Positions 8,690-17,374 are shown, numbered from the stretch's first letter. The stretch is DNA of 64,000 bases from Sphingomonas sp. TDK1 (GCF_001650735.1 NZ_LXVY01000027.1:1-64000), one strand, 5' to 3'. Notes: generated by a model not told the origin, from the letters alone. Made by a program: numbers and translations.

Positions 8690-8724
8690 TTGCTCAGAAC
8701 ATATCTTAGGACTATATTCAGTCC
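8690..8724 (+). promoter_or_regulatory. Promoter and operator of the toxin-antitoxin pair
   Basis: TTGCTC at 8690-8695 and TATATT at 8713-8718 are separated by 17 bases and form a plausible sigma-70 promoter. The -10 box sits inside the inverted repeat GGACT-N6-AGTCC (8709-8724), and another AGTCC follows at 8731. Type II antitoxins usually repress their own promoter through such a palindrome, so this is the likely autoregulatory operator. Confidence 0.55.
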
Positions 8725-8744
8725 GTTATAAGTCCGGAGTGTCT

Positions 8745-9026
8745 ATGCGCTACACCGAACAGGTCAAGCCGGTAAGCTATCTCAAGGCCAATGCGGCGGA
8801 CGTGCTGCGGGGGCTGTCGGAAGGCGGCGCGCCGCTGGTCATCACACAGAATGGCGAGGCGCGCGCGGTGCTGCAGGACGTGGCAAGCTATCAGGCGACA
8901 CAGGAGACTCTGGCGCTGCTCAAGCTGCTCGCGCTCGGCACACGGGACGTGGAAGCCGGGCGGGTGGCGCCTGCGCGCGAGGCAATCGCGCGGTTGCGGA
9001 AGGGCGGGGAAGACGGCGCGGCATGA
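8745..9026 (+). CDS. Phd/YefM-family antitoxin
   Basis: A 93-residue antitoxin. The opening KPVSYLKANAADVLRGLSEGG followed by PLVITQNGEARAVLQDVASY is the Phd/YefM DNA-binding fold (SELRKNLSxxLxxVxxx...VITRxGKPxAVLxS type). The C-terminal helix region (ETLALLKLLALGTRDVEAG) would wrap the toxin. The ATG at 8745 is preferred over the GTG at 8739, which lies inside the CCGGAG ribosome binding site. It overlaps the toxin start by four bases (ATGA), the usual coupling for such pairs. Placed next to parA, it probably serves replicon maintenance. Confidence 0.85.
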   Translation: MRYTEQVKPVSYLKANAADVLRGLSEGGAPLVITQNGEARAVLQDVASYQATQETLALLKLLALGTRDVEAGRVAPAREAIARLRKGGEDGAA

Positions 9027-9355
9027 GCGCACGCTATACCGTCTACCTCACCGCCGGCGCCGAGAATGATCTTGCCGAGATCCATGGCTGGATCGCGGCG
9101 AATCGGTCGCCCGAGCAGGCCGACAAGTTCCTCGACAGCATGTTGGCAAAAGTGGATAGCTTGGAGGCGTTTCCCGATCGCGGCAGCGTGCCGTTCGAAC
9201 TGGATGCGCTCGGTATCAGTGAATTCCGCCAGCTGGTCGCGCCGCCCTATCGGCTGATCTACCGCGTGATCGTAGATCATGTGATCATTCTGCTGATCGC
9301 AGACGGCCGGCGCGACTTCCAGGCACTACTGGAGCGCCGGCTACTTTCCGCCTGA
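9023..9355 (+). CDS. RelE/ParE-family toxin
   Basis: A 110-residue toxin of the ParE/RelE superfamily. It shows YTVYLTAGAENDLAEIHGWI at the N-terminus, FPDRGSVPFELDALGISEFRQL in the middle, then the closing strand pair YRLIYRVIVDHVIILLIADGRRD. ParE members poison DNA gyrase; RelE members cleave mRNA on the ribosome. The conserved RLIYRV and DGRRD positions fit ParE better, but sequence alone does not settle it. It is translated from an ATGA overlap with the antitoxin. Confidence 0.85.
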   Translation: MSARYTVYLTAGAENDLAEIHGWIAANRSPEQADKFLDSMLAKVDSLEAFPDRGSVPFELDALGISEFRQLVAPPYRLIYRVIVDHVIILLIADGRRDFQALLERRLLSA

Positions 9356-9361
9356 CCCTTC

Positions 9362-9619
9362 TTAGCTGTGCAGCCAGCCGAACTGTCCCGCCGCAATCGC
9401 CGCCTGGGTGCGGTTGCGGACGTTGAGCTTGCGCATCACCGCCGTCATGTGGACCTTCACCGTGGCCTCGGCCATGCCGAGTTCATAGGCGATCTGCTTG
9501 TTCAGCAGGCCCGAATGGACGCAGCGCAACACCTGCATCTGCGTCGGCGTCAATCGGGGCGGCGACGACATGTCGACGGTCGGGCGCTCCACCTGCTGTG
9601 TTTGAATCGCGGCTTGCAT
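9362..9619 (-). CDS. Single-domain LuxR-type helix-turn-helix protein
   Basis: An 85-residue protein made almost only of a GerE/LuxR DNA-binding domain: LTPTQMQVLRCVHSGLLNKQ, then IAYELGMAEATVKVHMTAVM and RKLNVRNRTQAAIAA. The ATG at 9619 has an excellent Shine-Dalgarno (GGGAGGAT, 3 bases before the ATG). An upstream in-frame ATG at 9733 would add 38 residues without domain character. There is no receiver or autoinducer domain, so it is either a stand-alone regulator that binds DNA as a dimer or a remnant of a NarL-type response regulator. It converges with the toxin gene (6-base gap). Confidence 0.8.
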   Translation of the reverse strand: MQAAIQTQQVERPTVDMSSPPRLTPTQMQVLRCVHSGLLNKQIAYELGMAEATVKVHMTAVMRKLNVRNRTQAAIAAGQFGWLHS

Positions 9620-9666
9620 GCCATCCTCCCTGACGATCCGTTTTCCGAGGCTGTGACCTCCAGATT

Positions 9667-9680
9667 CGTTAACGTTAACG
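9667..9680. promoter_or_regulatory. Perfect 14-base palindrome upstream of the LuxR-type gene
   Basis: CGTTAACGTTAACG is a perfect palindrome lying 48 bases before the start of the LuxR-type gene at 9619. It stands out because it is AT-rich in a GC-rich genome. It could be the binding site of that protein or of another regulator; LacI-type operators often have CGnTAACG-like halves. No direct evidence decides. Confidence 0.35.
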
Positions 9681-9822
9681 TAGCCGAACTTGTAGGACAG
9701 GTTCAAGCCTAAATCTGCGTGAATTGCCGCCAAAGATCGTTTCGGCTGGCAATTTCAGCCGCTCCCGCATAGAACCTGTCTAATAAGTTGTCGCGGAGCC
9801 GCGGCACGGACAGGGGAGGGGC

Positions 9823-9861
9823 ATGGCCGGTGCAGGAGAGGCCCAGCGGGCGTGGCAATGA
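9823..9861 (+). CDS. Possible 12-codon leader peptide before the FadR-family gene
   Basis: An ATG at 9823 with the strong ribosome binding site AGGGGAGGGG is followed by 11 sense codons (MAGAGEAQRAWQ) and a TGA at 9859-9861. The TGA overlaps the ATG of the regulator at 9858 as ATGA. The regulator itself has a poorer RBS, so its translation may depend on coupling to this leader. Only the sequence pattern supports it. Confidence 0.3.
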   Translation: MAGAGEAQRAWQ

Positions 9862-10535
9862 CGCAGCCTAGGCTTTCCGATCACGCCTATGCGGCGATCG
9901 TCGAACTCATCAAGGCGGAGGATCTGGAGGTTGGCGCGCGCCTTCCTTCCGAGGCGCGCCTGGCAGAGATGTGCGGGGTCTCGCGCGCGATCGTGCGCGA
10001 GGCGCTGGTGCGGCTGGGATCGGACGGCATCACCGAAGTACGGCGCGGCGCCGGTTCCTTCGTGAAGGGGCGCCCCTCGGAACGATTGGCGGCGTTCATG
10101 CCGCTTGCCGAGCTTCCTGCGACCTTGGGCAGCTACGAAGTGCGCTTCGTCCTGGAGACGGAGGCGGCGCGGCTCGCCGCAGTCCGGCGCACGGCCGAAC
10201 AGATGGACGTGCTGGAAAGCGCGCTGGAGCAGTTGCGCACCGCGCTGCTGTCCAGTGCGCCCGCGCATGTCGAGGACCGGGAGCTACACCGCGCGATCGC
10301 CGATGCAACCGGCAATTTCGCATTCCAGCACGCGTTCGACGCGCTCTGGCCTGACGTCGAAAAGATCATGCAGGCCGGGGTTGATATCTCGCGCTCCCGC
10401 TCGCCGGCAGTCGTCGCGGTGATGCTGCAGGAGCATGAGGTGATTGTAGAGTCGATCCGCGCACAAGATGCCGAACGCGCCGCGCTGGCGATGCGCTGGC
10501 ATTTGGGGGAGGGGCGGCGTCGCCTCATGCCCTGA
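9858..10535 (+). CDS. FadR-subfamily GntR transcriptional regulator
   Basis: A 225-residue regulator. The N-terminal winged helix (residues ~10-70) reads LSDHAYAAIVELIKAEDLEV, PSEARLAEMCGVSRAIVREA and LVRLGSDGITEVRRGAGSFV. The C-terminal FCD effector domain has metal/ligand-type His and Asp positions (EDRELHRAIADATGN, LQEHEVIVESI, AMRWHL). Such proteins repress sugar-acid genes and release DNA when a carboxylate binds. It converges on a gluconokinase gene (11-base overlap of the 3' ends), so gluconate or a related aldonate is a sensible ligand; that is inference. ATG 9858 is favoured over GTG 9852. Confidence 0.85.
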   Translation: MTQPRLSDHAYAAIVELIKAEDLEVGARLPSEARLAEMCGVSRAIVREALVRLGSDGITEVRRGAGSFVKGRPSERLAAFMPLAELPATLGSYEVRFVLETEAARLAAVRRTAEQMDVLESALEQLRTALLSSAPAHVEDRELHRAIADATGNFAFQHAFDALWPDVEKIMQAGVDISRSRSPAVVAVMLQEHEVIVESIRAQDAERAALAMRWHLGEGRRRLMP

Positions 10536-11070
10536 GGGCGGACCGCTCCAGATAGGCGAGAACCGCGTCCCGCAAGACCGGTGGTGGCTGCTGCGCCGGG
10601 AGGGTGAGCACGCCTTCGTCAGGAAGCGGACGCTCCAGTGTGGCGAGCTGGCTGTCGAGGAGGCTCGTCGGCATGAAATGGCCAGGCCGCGCCGACATGC
10701 GGGCAAGCAGCTGGGCCCGGTCCGCCTCCAGGAGTACGAATTGTACACCGCCGGGAATGCCGGCACGCAGTCGATCGCGGTATACGCGGCGTAAGGCAGA
10801 GCAGGCGGCGATGGCATTGCCGCAGGTTTCGATCGATGCCGTTGCGGCAGCTGCAATACGGTCGAGCCAGGGCCAGCGATCGGCATCGGTGAGCGGCGTG
10901 CCGTCGCGCATCTTGGTCACCGCTTCGACGGAGTGAAATGCATCGCCCTCCAGGAAGGTGCAGCCCAGTCCCTCCGCGAGCAGCGCGCCCAGCGTCGACT
11001 TGCCGCAACCGCTGACGCCCATCACGATCACGGCTGCTGCGGCAGGCGATCGGGCAGGCAGGTTCGGCAT
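10525..11070 (-). CDS. gntK: Gluconokinase (GntK/IdnK type)
   Basis: A 181-residue ATP-dependent gluconokinase, making 6-phosphogluconate for the Entner-Doudoroff or pentose phosphate pathways. The P-loop is VMGVSGCGKSTLG. The gluconokinase signature FLEGDAFHS...KMRDGTPLTDADRWPWL follows, then the lid region with RPGHFMPTSLLDSQLATLERP. The GntK family usually has CSALKRxYRDxLR; here it is CSALRRVYRDRLR. The ATG at 11070 has GGAG at a good distance; an upstream TTG (11091) is less likely. Convergent with the FadR-family regulator and divergent from the large secreted protein at 11202. Confidence 0.93.
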   Translation of the reverse strand: MPNLPARSPAAAAVIVMGVSGCGKSTLGALLAEGLGCTFLEGDAFHSVEAVTKMRDGTPLTDADRWPWLDRIAAAATASIETCGNAIAACSALRRVYRDRLRAGIPGGVQFVLLEADRAQLLARMSARPGHFMPTSLLDSQLATLERPLPDEGVLTLPAQQPPPVLRDAVLAYLERSALRA

Positions 11071-11133
11071 GGCAAAAGGCTCCGGAGACAAGACAGATCC
11101 GCTTCTGAAAGGCTGCAGCGATGCTGGAAACTA

Positions 11134-11145
11134 CGACCTTGGTCG
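11134..11145. promoter_or_regulatory. 12-base palindrome between gntK and the secreted beta-helix gene
   Basis: CGACCTTGGTCG is a perfect palindrome in the 131-base divergent gap between gntK (start 11070) and the gene starting at 11202. Its position suits an operator acting on both directions, for instance for the FadR-family protein encoded at 9858. The assignment is inference from position only. Confidence 0.3.
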
Positions 11146-11201
11146 CAGATGCCCACTCGCCTTCAACAGGTTAGCCAGCGCAATCAAGAACTAAGCTTAG
11201 A

Positions 11202-14200
11202 ATGGGGATGGATATGCGCTGCTTCCTGGCCGGTCTGCTCGTCGCGACGTCGCTCACTGCACCCGCCCTCGCCCAGCAGGCATCCGTTTTTCCCAGCGCG
11301 CCGGACGAGCCGCGTGCCGTGACGGTAAAGGCGGTCGGGGACGGAAAGGCCGACGACAGTGGCGCGATCCAGAAGGCGCTCGATGATGCGCGCGACACGA
11401 CGCGACACGGCATCGTCTTCCTGCCCTCGGGACGCTATCGCATCAGCCGTACCCTGGTGGTCCCGGCGGGCGTGCGCGTCTACGGCGTTGGCGCGACACG
11501 GCCGGTGATCCTCCTGGGTGCGAACACGCCCGGCTTCCAGCAGGGCGTCTCGACAATGGTCGTGTTCGCCGGCGACGACCAATATGCCGTCGGCAAGGTA
11601 CCGGTGCCGGTGCCCAATGTGGTGCCGCGCGACAAGGTGGTCCGCGACGCCAATTCGGGGACCTTCTATTCCTCGATGAGCAATGTCGACATCGAGATCG
11701 GCAACGGCAATCCGGGCGCGGCGGGCGTGCGCTTTCGCATGGCCCAGCATGCGTTCCTCAGCCACATGGAGTTCCGGATCGGCTCCGGCTTCGCCGGCGT
11801 CTATCAGGCCGGCAACGTGATGGAGAAGGTCGCGTTCAAGGGCGGTCGCTACGGCATCGTCACCGAAAAGACCTCGCCCGCTTGGCAGTTCACGCTGATC
11901 GATTCGACCTTCGACGGCCAGCGCGAGGCGGCGATCCGCGAGCATGAGGTGGACCTGACGCTGGTCAACGTCGCGATTCGCGACACGCCGGTGGGGATCG
12001 AGGTCGACCGCGGCTATTCGGACTCGCTGTACGGCAAGGATGTTCGGTTCGAGCGCGTGTCCAAGGCCGCCGTCGTAATCTCCAACGAAAACAACGTCTT
12101 CACCCAGGTGGGGTTCGACAATGCGGTGGCGATCGACAGCCCCGTCTTCGCCCGCTTCCGCGAGAGCGGCAAGACCGTGGCGGGGAAGGGGCGGGCGTAC
12201 CGCGTCGGCGCCTTCTCCTATGGCCTGAAGGTGCCGAAGCTCGGCGAGATGGGCAAATATGACCTGCAGGCCGAGGTCCAGTCGCTGACCGCGATGCCGG
12301 CGCCACGCGATCCCGCCGTACGCGCGCTGCCGCCGATGTCCGAGTGGGTGAACGTCCGCACGCTCGGCGTGAAGGGCGACGGTACGAGCGACGACACGGC
12401 GGCGCTGCAAAAGGCGATCGATGGCAATCGCGTGCTGTACCTGCCGATCGGCTTCTACAAGGTGACCGACCGGCTGAAGCTGCGGCCCGACAGCGTGCTG
12501 ATCGGGCTGCACCCGGCGACTACCCAGCTTACCATTCCCGACAACAACCTCGCCCATGCCGGGCTGGGCAGCGTGATCCCGATCCTCGAGACACCGCAGG
12601 GCGGCGATAATATCGTCTCCGGTCTTGGCCTGTTTACCGGGCGGGTGAACCCGCGAGCTTCCGCGATATTGTGGCGCTCGGGCGCGAACAGCCTGTTGCA
12701 CGATGTGAAGATCATGGGTGGCGGCGGGACGCCGACGGCGGACGGCAAACCGCTCGGCACGCAGCAGGCGCGGAGCGGTGACCCGGTGGCGGACGGCCGC
12801 TGGGATGCGCAATATCCGAGCATCTGGGTAACCGACAACGGCGGCGGCACCTTCACCGATGTGTGGAGCCCCAACACCTTCGCCCAGGCCGGCTTCTACG
12901 TCACCAACACCAGCACGCCGGGCCATGTCTACGAGATGTCGGTGGAGCATCATGTCCGCAACGAGATCGTGCTCGACAATGTGCAGAACTGGGAGTTCCT
13001 CGCGCCGCAGACGGAGCAGGAAGTGGGCGACGGACCTGATGCGGTGTCGCTCGAGATCCGCAACTCGCGCAACCTGCTGTTCGCCAATTACCATACCTAC
13101 CGCGTAACCCGCAGCTACCACCCGGCGCTCAGCGCGGTACGGCTGTTCAATTCGTCCGACATCCGGTTCCGCAATCTCCACACCAACGCCGAGAGCGGCT
13201 ATGCCGCCTGTGACGACGAGGGCTGTGGTACCTTCCTGCGCGCCAGCAAATATCCCTTCGACAATGCAATTCAGGACGTGACCGGCAAGCAGCTGGTGCG
13301 CGAGCGGGAGTTCGCCCGGCTCGATATCGGCGCGGTGGAGCGGCAGGTCGAGGAAAAGCCGCTTACCGGCAAGGTCGCGAAGCTGGAGGACGGCTTCTAC
13401 TCGATCTCCGGCGCGACGGTGGATGCGCAAGGGCGGCTTTACTTCATCGATCGCCGATTCCAGCGGATCCAGCGCTGGACCGAGGCGAAGGGGCTGGAAA
13501 TCATCCGCGATCATGCGTTGGACCCGGTGAACCTGGCGGTCGACGCCTTGGGCCATCTGCTGGTGCTGTCGTCGCTGGGGCCGAAGGGCGCGGTCTATTC
13601 GATCGACCCCGATGGGCCGCGTGACCAGTTGACCCGCATCGCGCCGACGCCGATCGCCGCGGCGACGGGGGCCACCACGCTCCTTCCGGTCAACTGGTGG
13701 GCGAACGGCGAATTCCGCGACCAGCTGAACCAGCAGACCTATCAGTTCACCACCATGGCCGAGCTGTTCGCCAAGGAAGCGATGGAGCCCAAGACCCAGG
13801 CCTATGTCTCGCCCGACGGCAGCGTCGCGCTGCCGGCCTTCCGGGTGTGGCAGCAGGGGCCGATCGATCATGTCGGCTGGCGCTGGTCGCACGCGCTCAA
13901 CGCCAACGGCCTGATCGGCGGCAAGCAGGGCGAGCGGCTGTTCGTCACCAACGGGTCGGAGAACATCACTTATGCCGGCACCGTGGGCCCGGCGGGTACG
14001 CTCACCAACCTCAAGCCCTTCGCCAATCGCGGTGGCGAGAGCGTCGCGGTGGCGCCGGACGGCCGCGTCTATGTCGCGAACGGCCAGGTGTTCGTCTACG
14101 GCGCCGACGGCAAGGAGGTCGGCCGGATCGACGTGCCCGAGCGGCCGCTCCAGATCCTGTTCGGCGGAGAGGGCAAGCGCATGCTCTTCATCCTCACCCA

Positions 14201-14228
14201 CCATGCGCTCTACGCCACCCGCCCCTGA
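11202..14228 (+). CDS. Large exported protein: two pectate-lyase-type beta-helix modules plus a C-terminal beta-propeller-like domain
   Basis: A 1008-residue exported protein. A signal peptide (MRCFLAGLLVATSLTAPALA, cut near AQQA) is followed by a first Pectate_lyase_3-type module (residues ~37-330, starting VKAVGDGKADDSGAIQKAL). A second module starts near residue 380 (VRTLGVKGDGTSDDTAALQK). Two tandem modules of this kind are known from GH55 beta-1,3-glucanases. From ~728 on, repeats such as GATVDAQGRLYFIDRRF and VNLAVDALGHLLVLSSLG look like NHL/SMP-30 propeller blades. Likely a polysaccharide-binding or -cleaving enzyme in the periplasm or at the cell surface. Substrate unknown; the flanking gluconokinase and TonB receptor suggest a sugar-uptake locus. 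The start could also be ATG 11208 or 11214. Confidence 0.75.
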   Translation: MGMDMRCFLAGLLVATSLTAPALAQQASVFPSAPDEPRAVTVKAVGDGKADDSGAIQKALDDARDTTRHGIVFLPSGRYRISRTLVVPAGVRVYGVGATRPVILLGANTPGFQQGVSTMVVFAGDDQYAVGKVPVPVPNVVPRDKVVRDANSGTFYSSMSNVDIEIGNGNPGAAGVRFRMAQHAFLSHMEFRIGSGFAGVYQAGNVMEKVAFKGGRYGIVTEKTSPAWQFTLIDSTFDGQREAAIREHEVDLTLVNVAIRDTPVGIEVDRGYSDSLYGKDVRFERVSKAAVVISNENNVFTQVGFDNAVAIDSPVFARFRESGKTVAGKGRAYRVGAFSYGLKVPKLGEMGKYDLQAEVQSLTAMPAPRDPAVRALPPMSEWVNVRTLGVKGDGTSDDTAALQKAIDGNRVLYLPIGFYKVTDRLKLRPDSVLIGLHPATTQLTIPDNNLAHAGLGSVIPILETPQGGDNIVSGLGLFTGRVNPRASAILWRSGANSLLHDVKIMGGGGTPTADGKPLGTQQARSGDPVADGRWDAQYPSIWVTDNGGGTFTDVWSPNTFAQAGFYVTNTSTPGHVYEMSVEHHVRNEIVLDNVQNWEFLAPQTEQEVGDGPDAVSLEIRNSRNLLFANYHTYRVTRSYHPALSAVRLFNSSDIRFRNLHTNAESGYAACDDEGCGTFLRASKYPFDNAIQDVTGKQLVREREFARLDIGAVERQVEEKPLTGKVAKLEDGFYSISGATVDAQGRLYFIDRRFQRIQRWTEAKGLEIIRDHALDPVNLAVDALGHLLVLSSLGPKGAVYSIDPDGPRDQLTRIAPTPIAAATGATTLLPVNWWANGEFRDQLNQQTYQFTTMAELFAKEAMEPKTQAYVSPDGSVALPAFRVWQQGPIDHVGWRWSHALNANGLIGGKQGERLFVTNGSENITYAGTVGPAGTLTNLKPFANRGGESVAVAPDGRVYVANGQVFVYGADGKEVGRIDVPERPLQILFGGEGKRMLFILTHHALYATRP

Positions 14229-14347
14229 GGGGCGGGGGCGTCTACCACCTATGTCGTAGATGCCTGCGACGTGCGGCAGGTCTAAGCGTCGCACCATCAT
14301 CGCCACGGGTCGGATAACGGCCGGAAAACATTGGAGGGGTTCGTCGC

Positions 14348-17314
14348 ATGAAGGCACTTTTCACGTCGCAGCTGCGTCTTGGGGGCGCGAGTTTGATTGC
14401 GCTCGCGGCCATGGCAATGGCGAGCGCCGCGAACGCCCAGACCGCAGCGGAGCCCGCGCCCGCCGCCGTTCCCCAGGCCGATCCCGCCACGCAGACCGAC
14501 CAGACCGACCAGATCGTCGTCACCGGCTCGCGCATCGTCGCCAGCGGCTTCACCGCACCGACGCCGACCACGGTGATCGGCGCCGAGCAGATCGCCGCGA
14601 ACGCGCAGCCCAACCTGTTCAACACCATCGCCCAGCTGCCGTCGCTCCAGGGCTCGACGGGTTCGGCGACCGGCACGTTCAGCACCTCGAGCGGCACCCA
14701 GGGCCTTAGTTCCTTCTCGCTGCGCGGCCTGCAGCCGATCCGCACGCTGACGCTGCTCGACGGCCAGCGCGTCGCCGCCGCCAATGTCAGCGGCGTGCCG
14801 GACATCAGCCTGTTCCCGCAGCTGCTGGTCAAGCGCGTCGACGTGGTCAATGGCGGCGCCTCCGCCACCTATGGCTCGGACGCGGTCGGCGGCGTGGTGA
14901 ACTTCATCACCGATACCCGCTTCACCGGCTTCAAGGCCAATGTGATGGGCGGCATCACCACCTATGGCGACAACAAGCAGATCCTCGCCCAGGGCGCCTG
15001 GGGCGGATCGTTTGCGGGCGACAAGCTGCACCTGATCGTCAGCGGCGAATATGCCCATGACGGCGGCGTCGGCCCCGGCGACTTCGGCACCGACCTCGCC
15101 CGCAGCCGCAACTGGTACAAGGCGACGACGCTGCTCAACACCAACCAGACCAACAATGGTTCGCCGCAGTTCGTCTACAGCGACTATGCCCAGCCCTATC
15201 AATATGCGCGCTACGGCCTGATCAACAACGGCCCGCTCCAGGGCATCGCCTTCGACGTCAACGGCAACCCGTATAATTTCCAATATGGCTCGAACGGCCA
15301 GCCGCTCGGCAATGGCCGGGTGAGCAACTGCTATCCGGGCAATGGCTTCTGCGTCGGCGGCGACCTCACCGGGGCGCCGGGTTCGGGCGCGTCGCTCGTC
15401 TCGAAGCTGCAGCGCGTCGTCGGCTATACGCGGATCGGCTATGATTTCGCGCCGGGCAACGAATTCTACGGCACGCTCAGCATCGGCCAGGTCAAGACCA
15501 ACAACCAGCCGAGCCCGGGCTATAACCGTCCGAACCTGACCGTGCAGTGCGCCAACCCCTATCTGCCGCAGCTGGTGCGCGACCGCTGCGCGACGGCGGG
15601 GATCACCTCGTTCAACTTCGGCACCAGCAACGGCGCCTTCCCCGATCCGCAGGTCTATACCGATCGTCGCCAGTATCGCGGCGTGCTCGGCGCCAAGGGC
15701 AAGTTCTCGGCCGCCGGCGGCGAATGGAACTACGACGCCTATTACGAGCATGGCGAAACGATCGCGGACATCAACGTCCATGATATCGTGCTGCAGAACC
15801 GCTATGTCGCCGCGACCAACGCGATCACGCTCAACGGCGCGATCGTCTGCGCCGATCCGGTGGCGCGCGCCGCGGGCTGCCAGCCGATCAACGTGTTCGG
15901 CGGCTTTGTCCCCTCGGCGTCGGCGCTGGCCTATGTCACGCCGGCCAACGGCCCGTTCCAGCACACCAAGCTGACCCAGGACGTGGCGAGCGCCAATATC
16001 TCGGGCAATCTGATCGACCTGTGGGCGGGCCCGCTCAGCCTGGCGATCGGCGGCGAGTATCGCCGCGAATTCTACCGGGTGAACGCCGATCCCTACGGCG
16101 CGGGCGCGACGAGCCCGAACAGCGCCGCCTATCCGGTCGATCCGCTGCTCAACCAGGCGCAGGGCAGCAACTGGGCCGCGGGCAACTACAAGAATGGCGG
16201 CGGCAAGTACAATGTCTACGAGTTCTCGGCCGAAGCCAATCTGCCGCTGCTCGACAGCGAGAGCCTGGGCCGCGCCAATCTGAACGCCGCCGCGCGCTAC
16301 ACCCATTACAGCACCTCGGGCTCGGTCTGGGCGTGGAAGATCGGCGGCACCTGGGCGACCCCGATCGACGGCATCCGCCTGCGCGCGGTCACCTCGCGCG
16401 ACGTCCGTGCGCCGAACCTCTCCGAACTGTTCGCCGCGCCGACGGTGACGACGCTGCCGAACTTCAACAATCCCTTCCCGGGCGGCGGCGCGGTGCAGGC
16501 GTTCCAGAACACGGTGGGCAACCCCAACCTCAAGCCGGAAATCGCCCGCAACACCGAAGTCGGCATCACGCTCGCCAATCCGCACTGGCTGCCGGGCCTG
16601 AGCCTGTCGGTCGACTATTACACGATCAAGCTGAGCGGCGTGATCTCGACGTTGTCGGCGGACCAGATCGTCCGCTTCTGCGCCGAGGGCAACCAGGCCT
16701 TCTGCGGCGGCTTCGTGCTCAACAGCCCGATCCAGGGCGGGAATTTCGTCAACGTCCAGCCGTTCAACCTGGCGAGCTGGAAGACCAGCGGCTTCGATAT
16801 CGAGGCGAGCTATCGCTGGCAGCGCCCGCTCGGGCTGCCGGGCAACTTCACCGTCCGCGCGCTCGGCACGCACGTGCAGGAGTTCCTCGTCCGCGCCGGC
16901 ATCGCCGGGGTGGCGACGCAGGACAATGCCGGCGCCAACAACGGTTCGACGCCGAACTGGAAGTGGCTGGCGATCCAGACCTACGACACCGACAAGTTCA
17001 GCCTGTTGGTGCAGGAGCGCTGGTTCTCCGACGGCAATTTCGGCAACCAATATGTCGTGTGCCAGACTGGCTGCCCGGCCTCGACCGGCAACAACCCGAC
17101 GATCAGCCGCAACTTCATGCCCGGCGCCTTCTATGTGGACGTCGGCGGGTCGTACAAGGTGACGCGCGGGCTGGAGGGCTATTTCAAGGTCGACAATCTG
17201 TTCAACGTCGATCCCGCGCCGGCGCCACAGACCAATACCGGCCTCGACGTGAACCCGGCGCTCTACGACACGATCGGTCGCACCTATCGCATCGGTATGC
17301 GCCTGAACTTCTGA
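14348..17314 (+). CDS. TonB-dependent receptor
   Basis: A 988-residue outer membrane receptor. A signal peptide ends near ASAANA, then a Pro/Ala/Gln linker and the TonB box region (DQIVVTGSRI). The plug has LDGQRVAAANV...VNGGASATYGSDAVGGVVNF, and the 22-strand barrel closes with TYRIGMRLNF ending in Phe, as needed by the BAM machinery. The pattern GGASATYGSDAVGGVVN is common in receptors of sphingomonads and xanthomonads that import glycans or plant compounds. It lies 119 bases after the beta-helix gene and probably imports its product. A strong terminator follows at 17341. Confidence 0.93.
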   Translation: MKALFTSQLRLGGASLIALAAMAMASAANAQTAAEPAPAAVPQADPATQTDQTDQIVVTGSRIVASGFTAPTPTTVIGAEQIAANAQPNLFNTIAQLPSLQGSTGSATGTFSTSSGTQGLSSFSLRGLQPIRTLTLLDGQRVAAANVSGVPDISLFPQLLVKRVDVVNGGASATYGSDAVGGVVNFITDTRFTGFKANVMGGITTYGDNKQILAQGAWGGSFAGDKLHLIVSGEYAHDGGVGPGDFGTDLARSRNWYKATTLLNTNQTNNGSPQFVYSDYAQPYQYARYGLINNGPLQGIAFDVNGNPYNFQYGSNGQPLGNGRVSNCYPGNGFCVGGDLTGAPGSGASLVSKLQRVVGYTRIGYDFAPGNEFYGTLSIGQVKTNNQPSPGYNRPNLTVQCANPYLPQLVRDRCATAGITSFNFGTSNGAFPDPQVYTDRRQYRGVLGAKGKFSAAGGEWNYDAYYEHGETIADINVHDIVLQNRYVAATNAITLNGAIVCADPVARAAGCQPINVFGGFVPSASALAYVTPANGPFQHTKLTQDVASANISGNLIDLWAGPLSLAIGGEYRREFYRVNADPYGAGATSPNSAAYPVDPLLNQAQGSNWAAGNYKNGGGKYNVYEFSAEANLPLLDSESLGRANLNAAARYTHYSTSGSVWAWKIGGTWATPIDGIRLRAVTSRDVRAPNLSELFAAPTVTTLPNFNNPFPGGGAVQAFQNTVGNPNLKPEIARNTEVGITLANPHWLPGLSLSVDYYTIKLSGVISTLSADQIVRFCAEGNQAFCGGFVLNSPIQGGNFVNVQPFNLASWKTSGFDIEASYRWQRPLGLPGNFTVRALGTHVQEFLVRAGIAGVATQDNAGANNGSTPNWKWLAIQTYDTDKFSLLVQERWFSDGNFGNQYVVCQTGCPASTGNNPTISRNFMPGAFYVDVGGSYKVTRGLEGYFKVDNLFNVDPAPAPQTNTGLDVNPALYDTIGRTYRIGMRLNF

Positions 17315-17340
17315 TCCTTTCGTCCCCCCGACGATCTCCT

Positions 17341-17374
17341 GGTCCCGGTCGCAAGGCCGGGACCTTTGTTTTGT
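17341..17374 (+). terminator. Rho-independent terminator after the TonB receptor gene
   Basis: GGTCCCGG (17341-17348) pairs perfectly with CCGGGACC (17357-17364) across an 8-base loop and is followed by TTTGTTTTGT. It ends transcription of the receptor gene that stops at 17314. Confidence 0.85.

Noticed and set aside
13395..13425. SGAT motif in the beta-helix/propeller protein as an ApbE flavinylation site
   Set aside because: SISGATVD looks like an FMN attachment motif, but it sits in a regular propeller blade, the rest of the FMN-binding domain is missing and the apbE gene is 21 kb away.
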